A DNA stretch of 64,000 nt, taken from Mesorhizobium sp. (GTDB lineage Bacteria; Pseudomonadota; Alphaproteobacteria; Rhizobiales; Rhizobiaceae). The notes under the pieces were generated by a model, which did not search any database, was not told where the DNA came from, and saw nothing but the letters and a program-made list of their open reading frames with translations. Where the stretch lies: contig SAQE01000002.1 in assembly GCA_004020545.1 (NCBI GenBank), positions 1 through 64,000 on the forward strand, read 5' to 3'. This document shows, in pieces, positions 34,065 through 42,825 of this stretch. Made by a program: the position numbers and the translations under genes. The number at the start of each line of letters is the position of its first letter. Position 1 is the first letter of the stretch.

Positions 34065-35774
34065 TCATGCCCGGCCAGACCGTCGGTCTCGCCGGGCAAC
34101 GGGCTCCGGCGGCTCGAAGCAAAAGCGATGCCGCTCCGTGAGCTCCTTTGACGTTGCTTCCAGCTCCTTCTCGCGCTGTCCGGCGTTCCACGCCAGCGCG
34201 GCCGCCGCGGTGTCGGCAATCCGCTCAAGGTCGCGTCGGCTGAGCCGGCCGGTGATCGCCAGCGCGGTGCGGCGCATGACGATATCGGCCAGGTGGACAA
34301 CACGTTCGTTGCGCGCCAGCCAATCGATCTCGGCCAGCGTATAGTCGAACGCGTCCGCAAGCGGCTCCGCCTGCCGCCCGGCTTCGTGCGCCAGAATGGC
34401 GCGTGCTGTCGTGCCATAGCGGTCGAACAGAGCCCCGGCGCGCGCCGGCGCGGCCCCTGTCTCAGCCATGACAGCGGAGATCCAGCGGACACGCGCAGCC
34501 GCGTCGGCCGGAAAATCGCGGCCGCCGCCGATGGCGAGGTTCCGCGTGCTCACGCGCCTGGAGCGGCCAAGCCTTGCCAGCAGCAGGTCCGCCACCTCTT
34601 CGGCAAAACCGCGGAAGGTCGTCCACTTGCCGCCGACCAACGAGACGATCGGCCAACTCCGGCCGCCCTCGGTTTCCATGACGGGTGCCGAGTGATCGCG
34701 GCTGATCAGGCCCGGCGCGGTGCCGTCCGACGTCGGCAGCGGGCGGATACCAGAATAGGCATAGACGATCTGCTCGCGCCCGAAGGAAAGACCGGGCAAA
34801 AGCGCGCGCAGGCTCGCCAGGAAATAGTCGATCTCGTCATCCTCGCAGCGCACCGTTTCAGGGTCGGCGGCACGGATATCGGTCGAGCCAACCAGCGCCC
34901 GACCGAGATAGTCGAACACCAGGCATATGCGGCCGTCATTGGCCTCGAAGTAGATCATGCGGCCGTTCAACGCCCGCAGCAGGTCGGGATGGTCGAGCAG
35001 GATATGCGAGCCCTTGGTACCACCGACCAGCCGCGACGGTGCGCCAAGCGCTGCGTTGACACGATCGATCCATGGCCCTGCCGCGTTGACGACGATGCGC
35101 GGCCGGAAGCAGTGCTCGCCGCTCTCCGGCAGGGCGAAGCGCACGACGCCGCCGTCGCTGCCCAACAGTCGCGCGTAGTTGAAGGCTTCGGATTGAGGGC
35201 TAGCCCTGATGCCGTCCTGAAGAAGCTCGAGCACCAGCCGTTCGGGATGACGGACGGTGGCGTCATAGTAGGTACCGGCCGCCACGATGCGTGGCGTCAA
35301 CGGCGGTATCTCGGTCAACGCCCGCGCTTTCGACCACAGCATATGCCTGGGCATGACGCGGTGGCGGGCGCCGTAGAAATCGTACATGGCGAGACCGATC
35401 TTGATCAGGAGAGCGCCGCGGCTGCGCGGCGCGGTCGTGCTGCCGAAAAGGGTGCGCAGCGCCGCCCCGATCCCCGTCAGCCAGGAAAAGATCGGGATGA
35501 CGGTCGGCAGCGGCCGCACAGCATGCGGCGCGTTGCGCAACAGAAGGTTGCGCTCCAGCGTCGATTGCGCGACGAGGCTCAACTCGCCCGTCTCGAGATA
35601 TTTGATACCGCCATGGATGAGCCGCGACGGTGCGGCGCTGGTGCCGGAACCGAAATCCGCCTTGTCGACGATCGCGACCTTCAGGCCCTGTTCGCACAGA
35701 TCGCGAAACAGGCCGGCGCCGTTGATGCCGGCGCCGACGATGAGGACATCGACATCCCGTGGTGTCTCGGTCAT
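34065..35774 (-). CDS. FAD-dependent glycerol-3-phosphate dehydrogenase-like protein (polyol-phosphate dehydrogenase)
   Basis: A 569-residue GlpD/EryB-family flavoenzyme. It has VDVLIVGAGINGAGLFRDLC, DKADFGSGTSAAPSRLIHGG (the strongly conserved GTS-x-x-S-R-L-I/V-H-G-G), VVNAAGPWIDRVNA, and SGIRPLP with LVGGKWTTFRGFAE near the FAD. It couples oxidation of a polyol phosphate to the quinone pool at the inner membrane. The start overlaps the stop of the DeoR gene (ATGA at 35771-35774). It sits with its own kinase and regulator, so its substrate is probably the phosphate made by the FGGY kinase: sn-glycerol 3-phosphate or another polyol phosphate. EryB at 45857 is a second member. Confidence 0.88.
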   Translation of the reverse strand: MTETPRDVDVLIVGAGINGAGLFRDLCEQGLKVAIVDKADFGSGTSAAPSRLIHGGIKYLETGELSLVAQSTLERNLLLRNAPHAVRPLPTVIPIFSWLTGIGAALRTLFGSTTAPRSRGALLIKIGLAMYDFYGARHRVMPRHMLWSKARALTEIPPLTPRIVAAGTYYDATVRHPERLVLELLQDGIRASPQSEAFNYARLLGSDGGVVRFALPESGEHCFRPRIVVNAAGPWIDRVNAALGAPSRLVGGTKGSHILLDHPDLLRALNGRMIYFEANDGRICLVFDYLGRALVGSTDIRAADPETVRCEDDEIDYFLASLRALLPGLSFGREQIVYAYSGIRPLPTSDGTAPGLISRDHSAPVMETEGGRSWPIVSLVGGKWTTFRGFAEEVADLLLARLGRSRRVSTRNLAIGGGRDFPADAAARVRWISAVMAETGAAPARAGALFDRYGTTARAILAHEAGRQAEPLADAFDYTLAEIDWLARNERVVHLADIVMRRTALAITGRLSRRDLERIADTAAAALAWNAGQREKELEATSKELTERHRFCFEPPEPVARRDRRSGRA

Positions 35775-36538
35775 TGCACCGGCACGATCTTGAGATTGAC
35801 CCCGGCCGCCTTCAGGCTGTCGGCAATCTCGTCGGGAAGGCCATCGTCGCTGAGCACGAGATCGAAGTCGGTGAGATCTGCAAACAGATGCAGCGCCACC
35901 TTGCCGAACTTGGAGGAATCGATGAGCAGCACGGTGCGCGAGGCGGCGGCGGCCATGGCCTGCTTTACGCGCACTACCTGCGGATCTTGGATCAGCGTCG
36001 CGGTCTTGTCGATCGCCGAAGCCGAGCAGATGAGCAGATTCACCCTGATCTTCTGCAGGGCGCTCTCGCAGATGTGGCCGATAAAGGCATTGTAGGTCGG
36101 ATGGTATTCGCCGCCGAGCAGGATCAGCTTCAGGTCGTCCTTGTCCACCAGCTGTTCCGCCAGAGACAGGCTGTTGGTGACGATGGTCAACGGCGCGATC
36201 TGCGGCAGGAACGGGCCGACCGCGTTGGCAGTGGTCGAATCATCGAGAAGAACAACCTGGCCCGGCTCGATCTCGGCCAGAACCGCCCGGGCGAGCGCCT
36301 GCTTGGCGGCAGTCGCATGGGTCTCGCGGAAGCGGAAGAGGCTCTCGTAGACGCCGGACGGCTGCGCGCTGACCGCGCCATGCAGCTTGCGCAGCACGCC
36401 CTGGCGCGCCAGTTCATCGACGTGGCGATGGATCGTCATGCGTGAGACGCCAAAGGCCGCGACAAGCTCTTCGATGCGCGCCTCGCCATGCTGAATGACA
36501 TAGTCGGCAATGTCCTGCCGGCGATTGTCCGCGGTCAT
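35771..36538 (-). CDS. DeoR/GlpR-family transcriptional regulator
   Basis: A 255-residue DeoR-type repressor. The N-terminal HTH has RRQDIADYVIQHGEARIEEL, then FGVSRMTIHRHVDELARQG. The effector domain has VVLLDDSTTANAVGPFL and TIVTNSLSLAEQLV, the sugar-phosphate-binding pattern of the family. The ATG at 36538 follows GGGAGAG. It overlaps both neighbours by four bases (36535-36538 and 35771-35774), so kinase, regulator and dehydrogenase form a coupled unit. It probably responds to the polyol phosphate made by that unit. Confidence 0.92.
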   Translation of the reverse strand: MTADNRRQDIADYVIQHGEARIEELVAAFGVSRMTIHRHVDELARQGVLRKLHGAVSAQPSGVYESLFRFRETHATAAKQALARAVLAEIEPGQVVLLDDSTTANAVGPFLPQIAPLTIVTNSLSLAEQLVDKDDLKLILLGGEYHPTYNAFIGHICESALQKIRVNLLICSASAIDKTATLIQDPQVVRVKQAMAAAASRTVLLIDSSKFGKVALHLFADLTDFDLVLSDDGLPDEIADSLKAAGVNLKIVPVQ

Positions 36539-38079
36539 GGCTCTCCCTTTTTCGCGAGCGCTTCGATCGACGGCCAGGCGTCGGCGAGGCGGTTGGCGAT
36601 GTCGCAATGCAGCCGGTAGCGCTTGTCCATGACAGCGCTGCGCCCAGGGTCGGGCCGGTAGGTGCGGCCAAGCGTGGCGAGTTCGCGCGGATCGTGCCGC
36701 GGCGAGGCGAACAGGCCGACGCCGGCTCCGGCGCACAGCGCCGCGCCCCATGCGGCGGCCTCTTCCGTCTCGGTCACCGTGATGGGCATGCCGAGCACAT
36801 CGGCGAAGACCTGTGCGTAGGCGGAATTGCGGGAAATGCCGCCGGTCAGCCGCGCCTCGCGCGCCGGGAAGCCTTCGCGCAGCGCATCGACGTGAACGCG
36901 ATGGTTGAAGGCAATGCCTTCGATCACCGCCCGCAGCATGTCGCCGCGGTCATGCCAGCCGCGCAGCCCGAGGAAGCCGGCGCTGGCAGCCGGACCATGC
37001 GGTGAGCCGAACAGATAGGGATGGAAGAGCAGTGTCGACGGCCGCGCCAACGCCGCCTCGATTTCCGGACCGACGATGGCGTGGATCGAGCGTCCGTCGG
37101 CTTCCGCTGCCGCCCGCTCGGAACCGCACAGCGTGTCGAGGAACCAGTCGTAGTTCGCCGCCGACGCCGGCGAGATCGACATATTGTTCCATTCGCCGGG
37201 CTTCAATCCGTTGCGGCAGAACCACCGGGCATCGACGCGCGGCACGGCCGAGACCGTCTCGTTGATTGAATAGGTGCCGGCAACGATGGCGACCACGCCT
37301 TCGCCATAGCCGCCGATGCCGAGCGCCGAGGCGGTCACATCGTGCAGGCCGGCCACGACCGGCGTGCCGGCGACGAGGCCCGTGTCCCGGGCCGCTTGCG
37401 CCGCAATAGTGCCGACCAACTCGTCCGGCCGCGCGACCGGCGGCAGGGCATCGGCAAGCGCTTCGAGACCGAAGATCGAGAGGATGTCCGGCGCGTAGGC
37501 TTGCGTATCGACCGCCGTGAACGAGGTGCTCGCTTCGGTGAGATCGGTGCCCAGGCTTCCCGTCAGGCAGAGACGCAGCCAGTCCTTGCAGGCAAGCACG
37601 TGGCCGATATGGGCAAAGCGCTCCGGCTCGTGGTCGCGTATCCAGGCCAGAAGCGAAGACGGTGCCGAGGCATGCGGTGTCTGACCGGTCCGCGACAGGG
37701 CCGTCCTGGCCGTCCCATCGGTGTTCCACCGGGCCGCAACGTCTCCAGCCCGGCTGTCCAGCGACAGGATGCCGTGTCCGAGCGGCTGGCGGTCGCGATC
37801 GAGCGTATAGAGTCCGTCGCCGTGCGCGGTGGCGGCGACGGCGGCGATGTCAGAGGCCGGTCGGCCGCAATCGGACAGCGCTTGCGCGATCGCTTCGGCG
37901 GCGGCCCGCCAGAGGCCGTTCATATCGCGCTCGACGTGGCGCGGCTCGGACATGATCTGCGCCACCCGGCGGCGGGCGACGGCCAGCGGGGCGCCGGCCT
38001 CGTCGAAAACCACTGCCTTGGTCACGGTCAGGCCGCTATCGATTCCCAGCAGACAGGGCATCCGCTCCTCGCCATGCAC
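36535..38079 (-). CDS. FGGY-family carbohydrate/polyol kinase
   Basis: A 514-residue FGGY kinase. The N-terminal ATPase motif is LLGIDSGLTVTKAVVFDEAG. Substrate-side features include AATAHGDGLYTLDRDRQPLG and VLACKDWLRLCLTGSLGTDL (the K-D-W-L and T-D region), and the C-terminal nucleotide motif has RLTGGISRNSAYAQVFADVL and EEAAAWGAALCAG. It resembles EryA and L-xylulose/xylulose kinases in layout. The substrate is not determined. It is first gene of the module with a DeoR regulator and a GlpD-like dehydrogenase. The start is ATG 38079 or ATG 38061. A palindrome 35 bases upstream is a likely operator. Confidence 0.9.
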   Translation of the reverse strand: MHGEERMPCLLGIDSGLTVTKAVVFDEAGAPLAVARRRVAQIMSEPRHVERDMNGLWRAAAEAIAQALSDCGRPASDIAAVAATAHGDGLYTLDRDRQPLGHGILSLDSRAGDVAARWNTDGTARTALSRTGQTPHASAPSSLLAWIRDHEPERFAHIGHVLACKDWLRLCLTGSLGTDLTEASTSFTAVDTQAYAPDILSIFGLEALADALPPVARPDELVGTIAAQAARDTGLVAGTPVVAGLHDVTASALGIGGYGEGVVAIVAGTYSINETVSAVPRVDARWFCRNGLKPGEWNNMSISPASAANYDWFLDTLCGSERAAAEADGRSIHAIVGPEIEAALARPSTLLFHPYLFGSPHGPAASAGFLGLRGWHDRGDMLRAVIEGIAFNHRVHVDALREGFPAREARLTGGISRNSAYAQVFADVLGMPITVTETEEAAAWGAALCAGAGVGLFASPRHDPRELATLGRTYRPDPGRSAVMDKRYRLHCDIANRLADAWPSIEALAKKGEP

Positions 38080-38113
38080 ATAGCGTGCTTCTCCTGGAAA
38101 ATGCCCATATCAT

Positions 38114-38130
38114 GATGTTAAATTAACATC
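38114..38130. promoter_or_regulatory. Perfect palindrome GATGTTAA-A-TTAACATC, candidate DeoR operator
   Basis: A 17-base dyad with 8-base arms, in the 59-base gap between the kinase start (38079) and the stop of the upstream DeoR gene (38139). It lies 35-51 bases upstream of the kinase ATG. AGTGTTACAA follows at once and resembles the TGTTAT units at 43667-43683. An AT-rich perfect palindrome in GC-rich DNA at this place is a strong operator candidate for one of the two DeoR proteins. Confidence 0.6.
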
Positions 38131-38138
38131 AATAAGTG

Positions 38139-39011
38139 TTACAATTCGGGTGCCGCGGCGTCTCCTTGCCGCACGGGGGCGACGACGACGTTCATGCCGC
38201 CCGCCTTCATCGCCTCGATCTGCCTGGGTGGGGTTCCGTCGTCGACGACGATGACGTCGAACTCGTTGAGCGCGCACATGGCATGCAGTGCCCGGCGCTC
38301 GAACTTGGTGTGGTCAGCCAGCAGGATGCGCATGGCCGAGCTGTCAAACATGGCGCGCTTGGTTTCGACCATTTCCGGCGACTGGTGGAACACCATGCCG
38401 TCGGTGATGGCCGACATCGACATGAAGACGCGATCGGCCCTCAGCCGCCGGATCTCCGTGACCGTGACCGGCCCCATGAAGGCATTGCACCAGTTATAGA
38501 ACTGGCCGCCGAGCCCGAGCAGCGTGAGGTCCCGCGTGCCCTTCAGCTCGTTCATCAGGGTGATGGAATTGGTGATCGCCGTCAGCGGCACACGCGCCGC
38601 GAGATACGGCACAAGCTGCAGGACGGTGGTGGAATCGTCGAAGAAGACGGCCTGGCCGGGTTCCAGGAAGGCCGCCGCCGCCTGAGCGATCGCGCGCTTC
38701 TCGGCAGCCTGGCGCGACGAGCGGTAGACGTCGCTCGATTCGATGAGGCTGGTCGGGGCGGCCGAGACGATGCCGCGCGTCTTGCGCAGCAGGCCCTTCT
38801 CGACCAGTTCGTCCAGGTCGCGGTGCGCGGTCATCAAGCTGATGCCGAAGCGTTCGGTGAGGTCCTCGATGCGCATCGTGCCCTCGGCCAGGACGGCCTC
38901 GGCCATCATCCGGCGGCGCGCAAGCTGGCGCGCGTGGCGGCTGTCGGCGGGCACCTGATCCGCAGCAAGGGTCTTCAACGCCTGCTCAGGCCGAATCTCG
39001 CGATCTTTCAT
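38139..39011 (-). CDS. DeoR-family transcriptional regulator
   Basis: A 290-residue DeoR-type regulator from the ATG at 39011, preceded by AGGAGAGG. An N-terminal extension of about 30 residues comes before the HTH (RIEDLTERFGISLMTAHRDL, DELVEKG). The effector part has AVFFDDSTTVLQLVPYLAA, TAITNSITLMNEL and LLADHTKFERRALHAM. It lies between the polyol ABC operon and the FGGY kinase module, all on the minus strand, but a terminator separates it from the ABC operon. It probably controls one or both polyol units. Confidence 0.9.
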   Translation of the reverse strand: MKDREIRPEQALKTLAADQVPADSRHARQLARRRMMAEAVLAEGTMRIEDLTERFGISLMTAHRDLDELVEKGLLRKTRGIVSAAPTSLIESSDVYRSSRQAAEKRAIAQAAAAFLEPGQAVFFDDSTTVLQLVPYLAARVPLTAITNSITLMNELKGTRDLTLLGLGGQFYNWCNAFMGPVTVTEIRRLRADRVFMSMSAITDGMVFHQSPEMVETKRAMFDSSAMRILLADHTKFERRALHAMCALNEFDVIVVDDGTPPRQIEAMKAGGMNVVVAPVRQGDAAAPEL

Positions 39012-39115
39012 CCAAGCCTCTCCTGCCGATGCCATTCGCATATCTGGCGCCGATGGCAAGCGGTGCCTTAAGGGCGAGCAGTGTTTTACGCATCGAATGC
39101 ATTCTGCGCGGCAGG

Positions 39116-39142
39116 AAAAGGGGCGCGCGTCATACGCGCCCC
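39116..39142 (-). terminator. Factor-independent terminator of the polyol ABC operon
   Basis: On the minus strand, GGGGCGCG - seven-base loop - CGCGCCCC is followed by TTTTCC. The 8-base GC stem plus T-tract lies ten bases after the stop of the binding-protein gene, the last gene of the ABC operon. It separates that operon from the DeoR gene downstream. Confidence 0.85.
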
Positions 39143-39151
39143 AGTCCATGT

Positions 39152-40099
39152 TTACTGGGAAAGCGTGAACGGCCCTGTGTATTTGTCGACATTGTCCTTG
39201 GTGATCAGGGCACAGTCGAAGAGCTGCTTCTCGGAGGACGCGCCTGTCGAGCCGGTCTTGATGAACTTGTCGGCCTGCTTCACGGCCTCGGCCGAGAAGA
39301 CCGCGACAGGCTGCAGCACCGTGTATTGCATTTCGCCCGCCTTGACGGCGGCGACCGCGTCCGGCGAGCCGTCGAAGCCACCGACCTTCACCTGGTCGAG
39401 CTTGCCCGCTTCCTTCAGCGCCGCAATGGCGCCGAGGGCCATCTCGTCGTTGCCGGAAATGACACCCACGATGTCGGGGTGGGCCTGCAGCAGCGATTGC
39501 ATTTTCTGGTAGCCTTGGGTGCGGTCCCAGTTGGCCACTTCCTTGCCGCCCTTCTTGAGGTCCGGATACTGGGTAAGCACGGTCTCATAGCCGTTCGAGC
39601 GCGTTGCCGCGTTGTTGTCGGCCGGGTTGCCGAACAACTCGACATAGTTGCCCTTGTCGCCGATCGCCTCGACCCATTGCTGCGCGCCGATCGCGGCGCC
39701 TTGGGCGTTGTTGGAGACGAGCTGTGCCTTGGCGAGACCATCCTGGTTGATCTCGGCGTTGACCAGGAAGACCGGGATGTTGGCGGCGACCGCCTTCTTG
39801 ATCGCGCCGACCGAACCGTCGGCATTGGCCGGGTCGAGGATGATCGCCACCGATTTGTTGGTGATGGCGGTGTCGATCATCGTGCTTTCGGTATTGGTGT
39901 CGCCCTTGTGGGCGCTGACATTGGCTGAGTAGCCGAGGCTCTCGGCCGTGGCCTTGGCGACCTGGCCCTCGGTGAGCCAATACGGATTGGCCGGATCGGT
40001 CACGATGATGCTGATCAAACCCGCCGCCCAGGCATGGCTTGCCATGAACGGCAGCGTCGCGGCAGCGACCAAGAGCATCCTTCTGGTTTTATTGATCAT
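39152..40099 (-). CDS. Sugar/polyol ABC transporter periplasmic substrate-binding protein
   Basis: A 315-residue ribose-type (Peripla_BP_4) binding protein. A Sec signal peptide ends near MASHAWAAG. The mature start ISIIVTDPANPYWLTEGQVA, SGNDEMALGAIAALKEAGK, VKVGGFDGSPDAVAAVKAG and QYTVLQPVAVFSAEAV are typical. It delivers the ligand to the permease at 40215. The position opposite the ery operon suggests erythritol or a related polyol as ligand. A 115-base gap separates it from the permease gene and contains a direct repeat GATTGCGGTT at 40120-40129 and 40133-40142. Confidence 0.9.
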   Translation of the reverse strand: MINKTRRMLLVAAATLPFMASHAWAAGLISIIVTDPANPYWLTEGQVAKATAESLGYSANVSAHKGDTNTESTMIDTAITNKSVAIILDPANADGSVGAIKKAVAANIPVFLVNAEINQDGLAKAQLVSNNAQGAAIGAQQWVEAIGDKGNYVELFGNPADNNAATRSNGYETVLTQYPDLKKGGKEVANWDRTQGYQKMQSLLQAHPDIVGVISGNDEMALGAIAALKEAGKLDQVKVGGFDGSPDAVAAVKAGEMQYTVLQPVAVFSAEAVKQADKFIKTGSTGASSEKQLFDCALITKDNVDKYTGPFTLSQ

Positions 40100-40214
40100 T
40101 TTTCTCTCTCCCTTTTACAGATTGCGGTTGCGGATTGCGGTTTGCCGATTTATCTCGGCCTTCTTTCCGGTCGGTCTCCTTGCGTCCCGGAGAAGCTTGC
40201 GGCGAGGCGCGGCG

Positions 40215-41267
40215 TCATTGTCGGACGCCGCGGGCCCCGTACTGGATGGTGTTCATGAGCACGGCGAGCACGATGACGGCACCGGTGAAGACGGTCTGCC
40301 AGTAGGAGGACACGCCGATGATGACGAGGCCGTCCGAAAGAAAGCCGATGACGAATGCGCCGAGCATGGTGCCGCGCACCGTGCCGCGGCCGCCGGTCAG
40401 CGCGGCGCCGCCGATGACCACCGCCGCGATCGCGGTCAGCTCGTAGGTGGTGCCGGCGGTCGGTCCAGCCGAAGTCAACTGCGAAGAGAGCACCAGGCCG
40501 GCGATCGCCGACAGGATGCCGGAGAGCGTGTAGACAGTGATCTTGACCCGCTTGACCGGCACGCCCGACAGGTCGGCCGCGTTCTCGTTGCCGCCCGAGG
40601 CGTAGAGCCAGCGGCCGAAGGAGGAGCGGCTGAGCATCAGCCCGGTCAGCACGGCGAGGACCGCCAGGACCACCACGCTGATCGGCACGCCGAAGAGCCG
40701 GTTGAAGCCAAGCCAGTCGAAGCCGGTGTTGCCGAGCTCCGGCCTGCCGGCGAGGTTGTTGTAGGTGAGGCCGTTGGTCATCAGCAGCGCGACGCCGCGC
40801 GCCATGTACATGACGCCCAGCGTGGTGACGAAGGCGGGCACCCTGAACCAGGCGATCAGGATGCCGTTGAGCGCGCCGAGCACTGCGCCGAGCGAGCAGG
40901 TCAGCACGACCACGGCCCACACCGGCGGAAACAGGATGACGCCAAGCGGTTTCAGCTCCACGCCCTGCATCAGCGCGCCCGCGACGACGCCGCACAGCGC
41001 CAGGATCGAGCCGACCGACAGGTCGATGCCGCCGCTGAGTATGACCACCAGCATACCGATCGCGAGTATGCCGTAGATGGCCACATGCGAGGACATGATC
41101 AGCAGATTGGAGACGGTGAGGTAGTTCGGCGACAGGAACGAAAAGACGACGATGATGGCGATCAGCGCGAAGAAAGCGCGGCCTTTCAGCAAGAGCTTGA
41201 TGAGGCTGGTTGTTCCCTTGACGGCTGCGGCCGGGGAGGTGAGGCGGTTGGCGCTCGTTTGCGTCAT
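40215..41267 (-). CDS. Sugar/polyol ABC transporter permease (ribose/RbsC family)
   Basis: A 350-residue inner-membrane permease with about ten hydrophobic segments, such as FFALIAIIVVFSFLSPNYLT and GILAIGMLVVILSGGIDLSV. The RbsC-family loop is FGRWLYASGGNENAADLSGV, and GGAALTGGRGTVRGTMLGAF is the conserved C-terminal motif. The ATG at 41267 is taken as start; the open frame to 41519 is antisense shadow of the ATPase gene. It works with the ATPase 19 bases upstream and the binding protein downstream, probably for erythritol or another polyol. Confidence 0.92.
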   Translation of the reverse strand: MTQTSANRLTSPAAAVKGTTSLIKLLLKGRAFFALIAIIVVFSFLSPNYLTVSNLLIMSSHVAIYGILAIGMLVVILSGGIDLSVGSILALCGVVAGALMQGVELKPLGVILFPPVWAVVVLTCSLGAVLGALNGILIAWFRVPAFVTTLGVMYMARGVALLMTNGLTYNNLAGRPELGNTGFDWLGFNRLFGVPISVVVLAVLAVLTGLMLSRSSFGRWLYASGGNENAADLSGVPVKRVKITVYTLSGILSAIAGLVLSSQLTSAGPTAGTTYELTAIAAVVIGGAALTGGRGTVRGTMLGAFVIGFLSDGLVIIGVSSYWQTVFTGAVIVLAVLMNTIQYGARGVRQ

Positions 41268-41286
41268 TGTTCGTTCTCGTGCTCGC

Positions 41287-42825
41287 TCAGGCCGCCACGG
41301 CCTCGCCCGAGGCGGCCATGATCTTTTCCTTGGTGATGTCCGAGGTGAACTCGGCAGAGATCCGGCCGCGCCGCATGATGATGATGCGGTGGGCGATCGA
41401 CAGGCACTCGTTGACTTCCGAGGTCGTGTAGACGACGGCTTGCCCGGCCGCCGCATGGGCCGCCAGAATCCGGAACACTTCGGCCTTGGCGCCGATGTCG
41501 ATGCCGCGACTGGGTTCATCCAGCAGGATTACCTTGGGGTCGGTGGCGAGCATCTTCCCGATGACCACCTTCTGCTGGTTGCCGCCGGATAGCGACCCGA
41601 TCGGCACATCCGGTCCCTCGGTCTTCACGGTCACGTTCCTGATTGATTTCTGGATCAATGCCCGCTCGAGCTTGAGGGAGGTGAAGACCCCGCGCGTGAA
41701 CTCCTTGATCGAGGCGAGCGAAAGGTTCTGCCCGACCGACATCGTCTGGACGAGCCCGTAGCGCTGGCGGTCCTCGGGCACGAGCGCAAGGCCGCGGGCG
41801 ATGCGTTCGCCGATGGCGAGATGGGAAATCTCCTTGCCTTCGAGCACGATCTCGCCGGACGTCGCGCTCAGCTTGCCGGCGACGGTTTCGAGCAGTTCCG
41901 TCCTGCCGGCCCCCATCAGGCCATAGATGCAGACTATCTCGCCGGCCCTGACATCAAGCGACATGCGGTCGACGACGTTGTAGCCGCCTCCGGCCGGATC
42001 TGGCACGGTCAGGTTGCGGACCGAGAGCATGACCGGGCCGAAATCGTAGCCGGTTGGCGGATTGCCCAAATCATAGTTCTCGCCGACCATGTTGCGCACG
42101 ATCCATTCCAGATCGATATCGGCGCGCGGCGCGTAGGCGGTCATGTTGCCGTCCCGCAGCACCACGGCGTGATCGGTGATCTGCAGGGCCTCCTCGAGAT
42201 GGTGCGAGATGTAGACGATCGACACGCCCCTGGCGGTGAGGTCGCGGATCACCTTGAAAAGCACCTCGACCTCGGTGGCGGAAAGCGCCGATGTCGGCTC
42301 GTCCATGATGAGAATCCGGCTGTCGATCGAAAGCGCCCGGGCGATTTCGACGATCTGCTGCTGTCCGAGGCGCAGTTCCTCGACAGGCGTGAGCGGATCG
42401 ATATCCTCTTCGAGTTCCGCCAGCAGCTCGCGGACCTGGCGTTCCTCCTCGGCATAGTTGACGCCGGTCGGACCATTGATCTCGCGCCCCATGAAGATGT
42501 TGTCGCGGACCGACAGATTGGGCGCGAGGCTGAGCTCCTGATGAATGATCGATATGCCGTGGCTTCGCGCGTCGGTTGAAGAAGAAAACACGATGGGCCG
42601 GCCGTCGAGAATGACTTCGCCGGCCGTCGGCTGCACCACACCGGAGAGGATTTTCATCAGCGTCGACTTGCCGGCTCCGTTCTCGCCGAACAGTGTCGTC
42701 ACCTGGCCGCGGTGAATGTCGAAGTTGACGCCCTTCAGCGCCTTCACGCCGTTGTAGGATTTGGCGATGTTGCGCGCCGCCAGAACCACTTCACCGGCCG
42801 GCCGGGAGGTCGCGACGTCGCTCAT
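41287..42825 (-). CDS. Sugar/polyol ABC transporter double ATP-binding protein (RbsA/MglA family)
   Basis: A 512-residue protein with two ABC domains. Domain 1 has Walker A GENGAGKS near residue 51 (TLFGENGAGKSTLMKILSG), signature LRLGQQQIVEIARAL and Walker B ILIMDEPTSALS. Domain 2 has a degenerate Walker A (IYGLMGAGRTELLE) and a good LSGGNQQKVVIGKML, as usual for RbsA/MglA proteins. The start overlaps the stop of the DUF2291 gene (ATGA at 42822-42825). The next gene is the permease. The substrate is likely a polyol, given the divergent ery operon. Confidence 0.93.
   Translation of the reverse strand: MSDVATSRPAGEVVLAARNIAKSYNGVKALKGVNFDIHRGQVTTLFGENGAGKSTLMKILSGVVQPTAGEVILDGRPIVFSSSTDARSHGISIIHQELSLAPNLSVRDNIFMGREINGPTGVNYAEEERQVRELLAELEEDIDPLTPVEELRLGQQQIVEIARALSIDSRILIMDEPTSALSATEVEVLFKVIRDLTARGVSIVYISHHLEEALQITDHAVVLRDGNMTAYAPRADIDLEWIVRNMVGENYDLGNPPTGYDFGPVMLSVRNLTVPDPAGGGYNVVDRMSLDVRAGEIVCIYGLMGAGRTELLETVAGKLSATSGEIVLEGKEISHLAIGERIARGLALVPEDRQRYGLVQTMSVGQNLSLASIKEFTRGVFTSLKLERALIQKSIRNVTVKTEGPDVPIGSLSGGNQQKVVIGKMLATDPKVILLDEPSRGIDIGAKAEVFRILAAHAAAGQAVVYTTSEVNECLSIAHRIIIMRRGRISAEFTSDITKEKIMAASGEAVAA

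Noticed and set aside
40120-40142. Direct repeat GATTGCGGTT as a mobile-element footprint or CRISPR-like start
   Set aside because: There are only two units with a 13-base period in a short intergenic gap and no associated genes.
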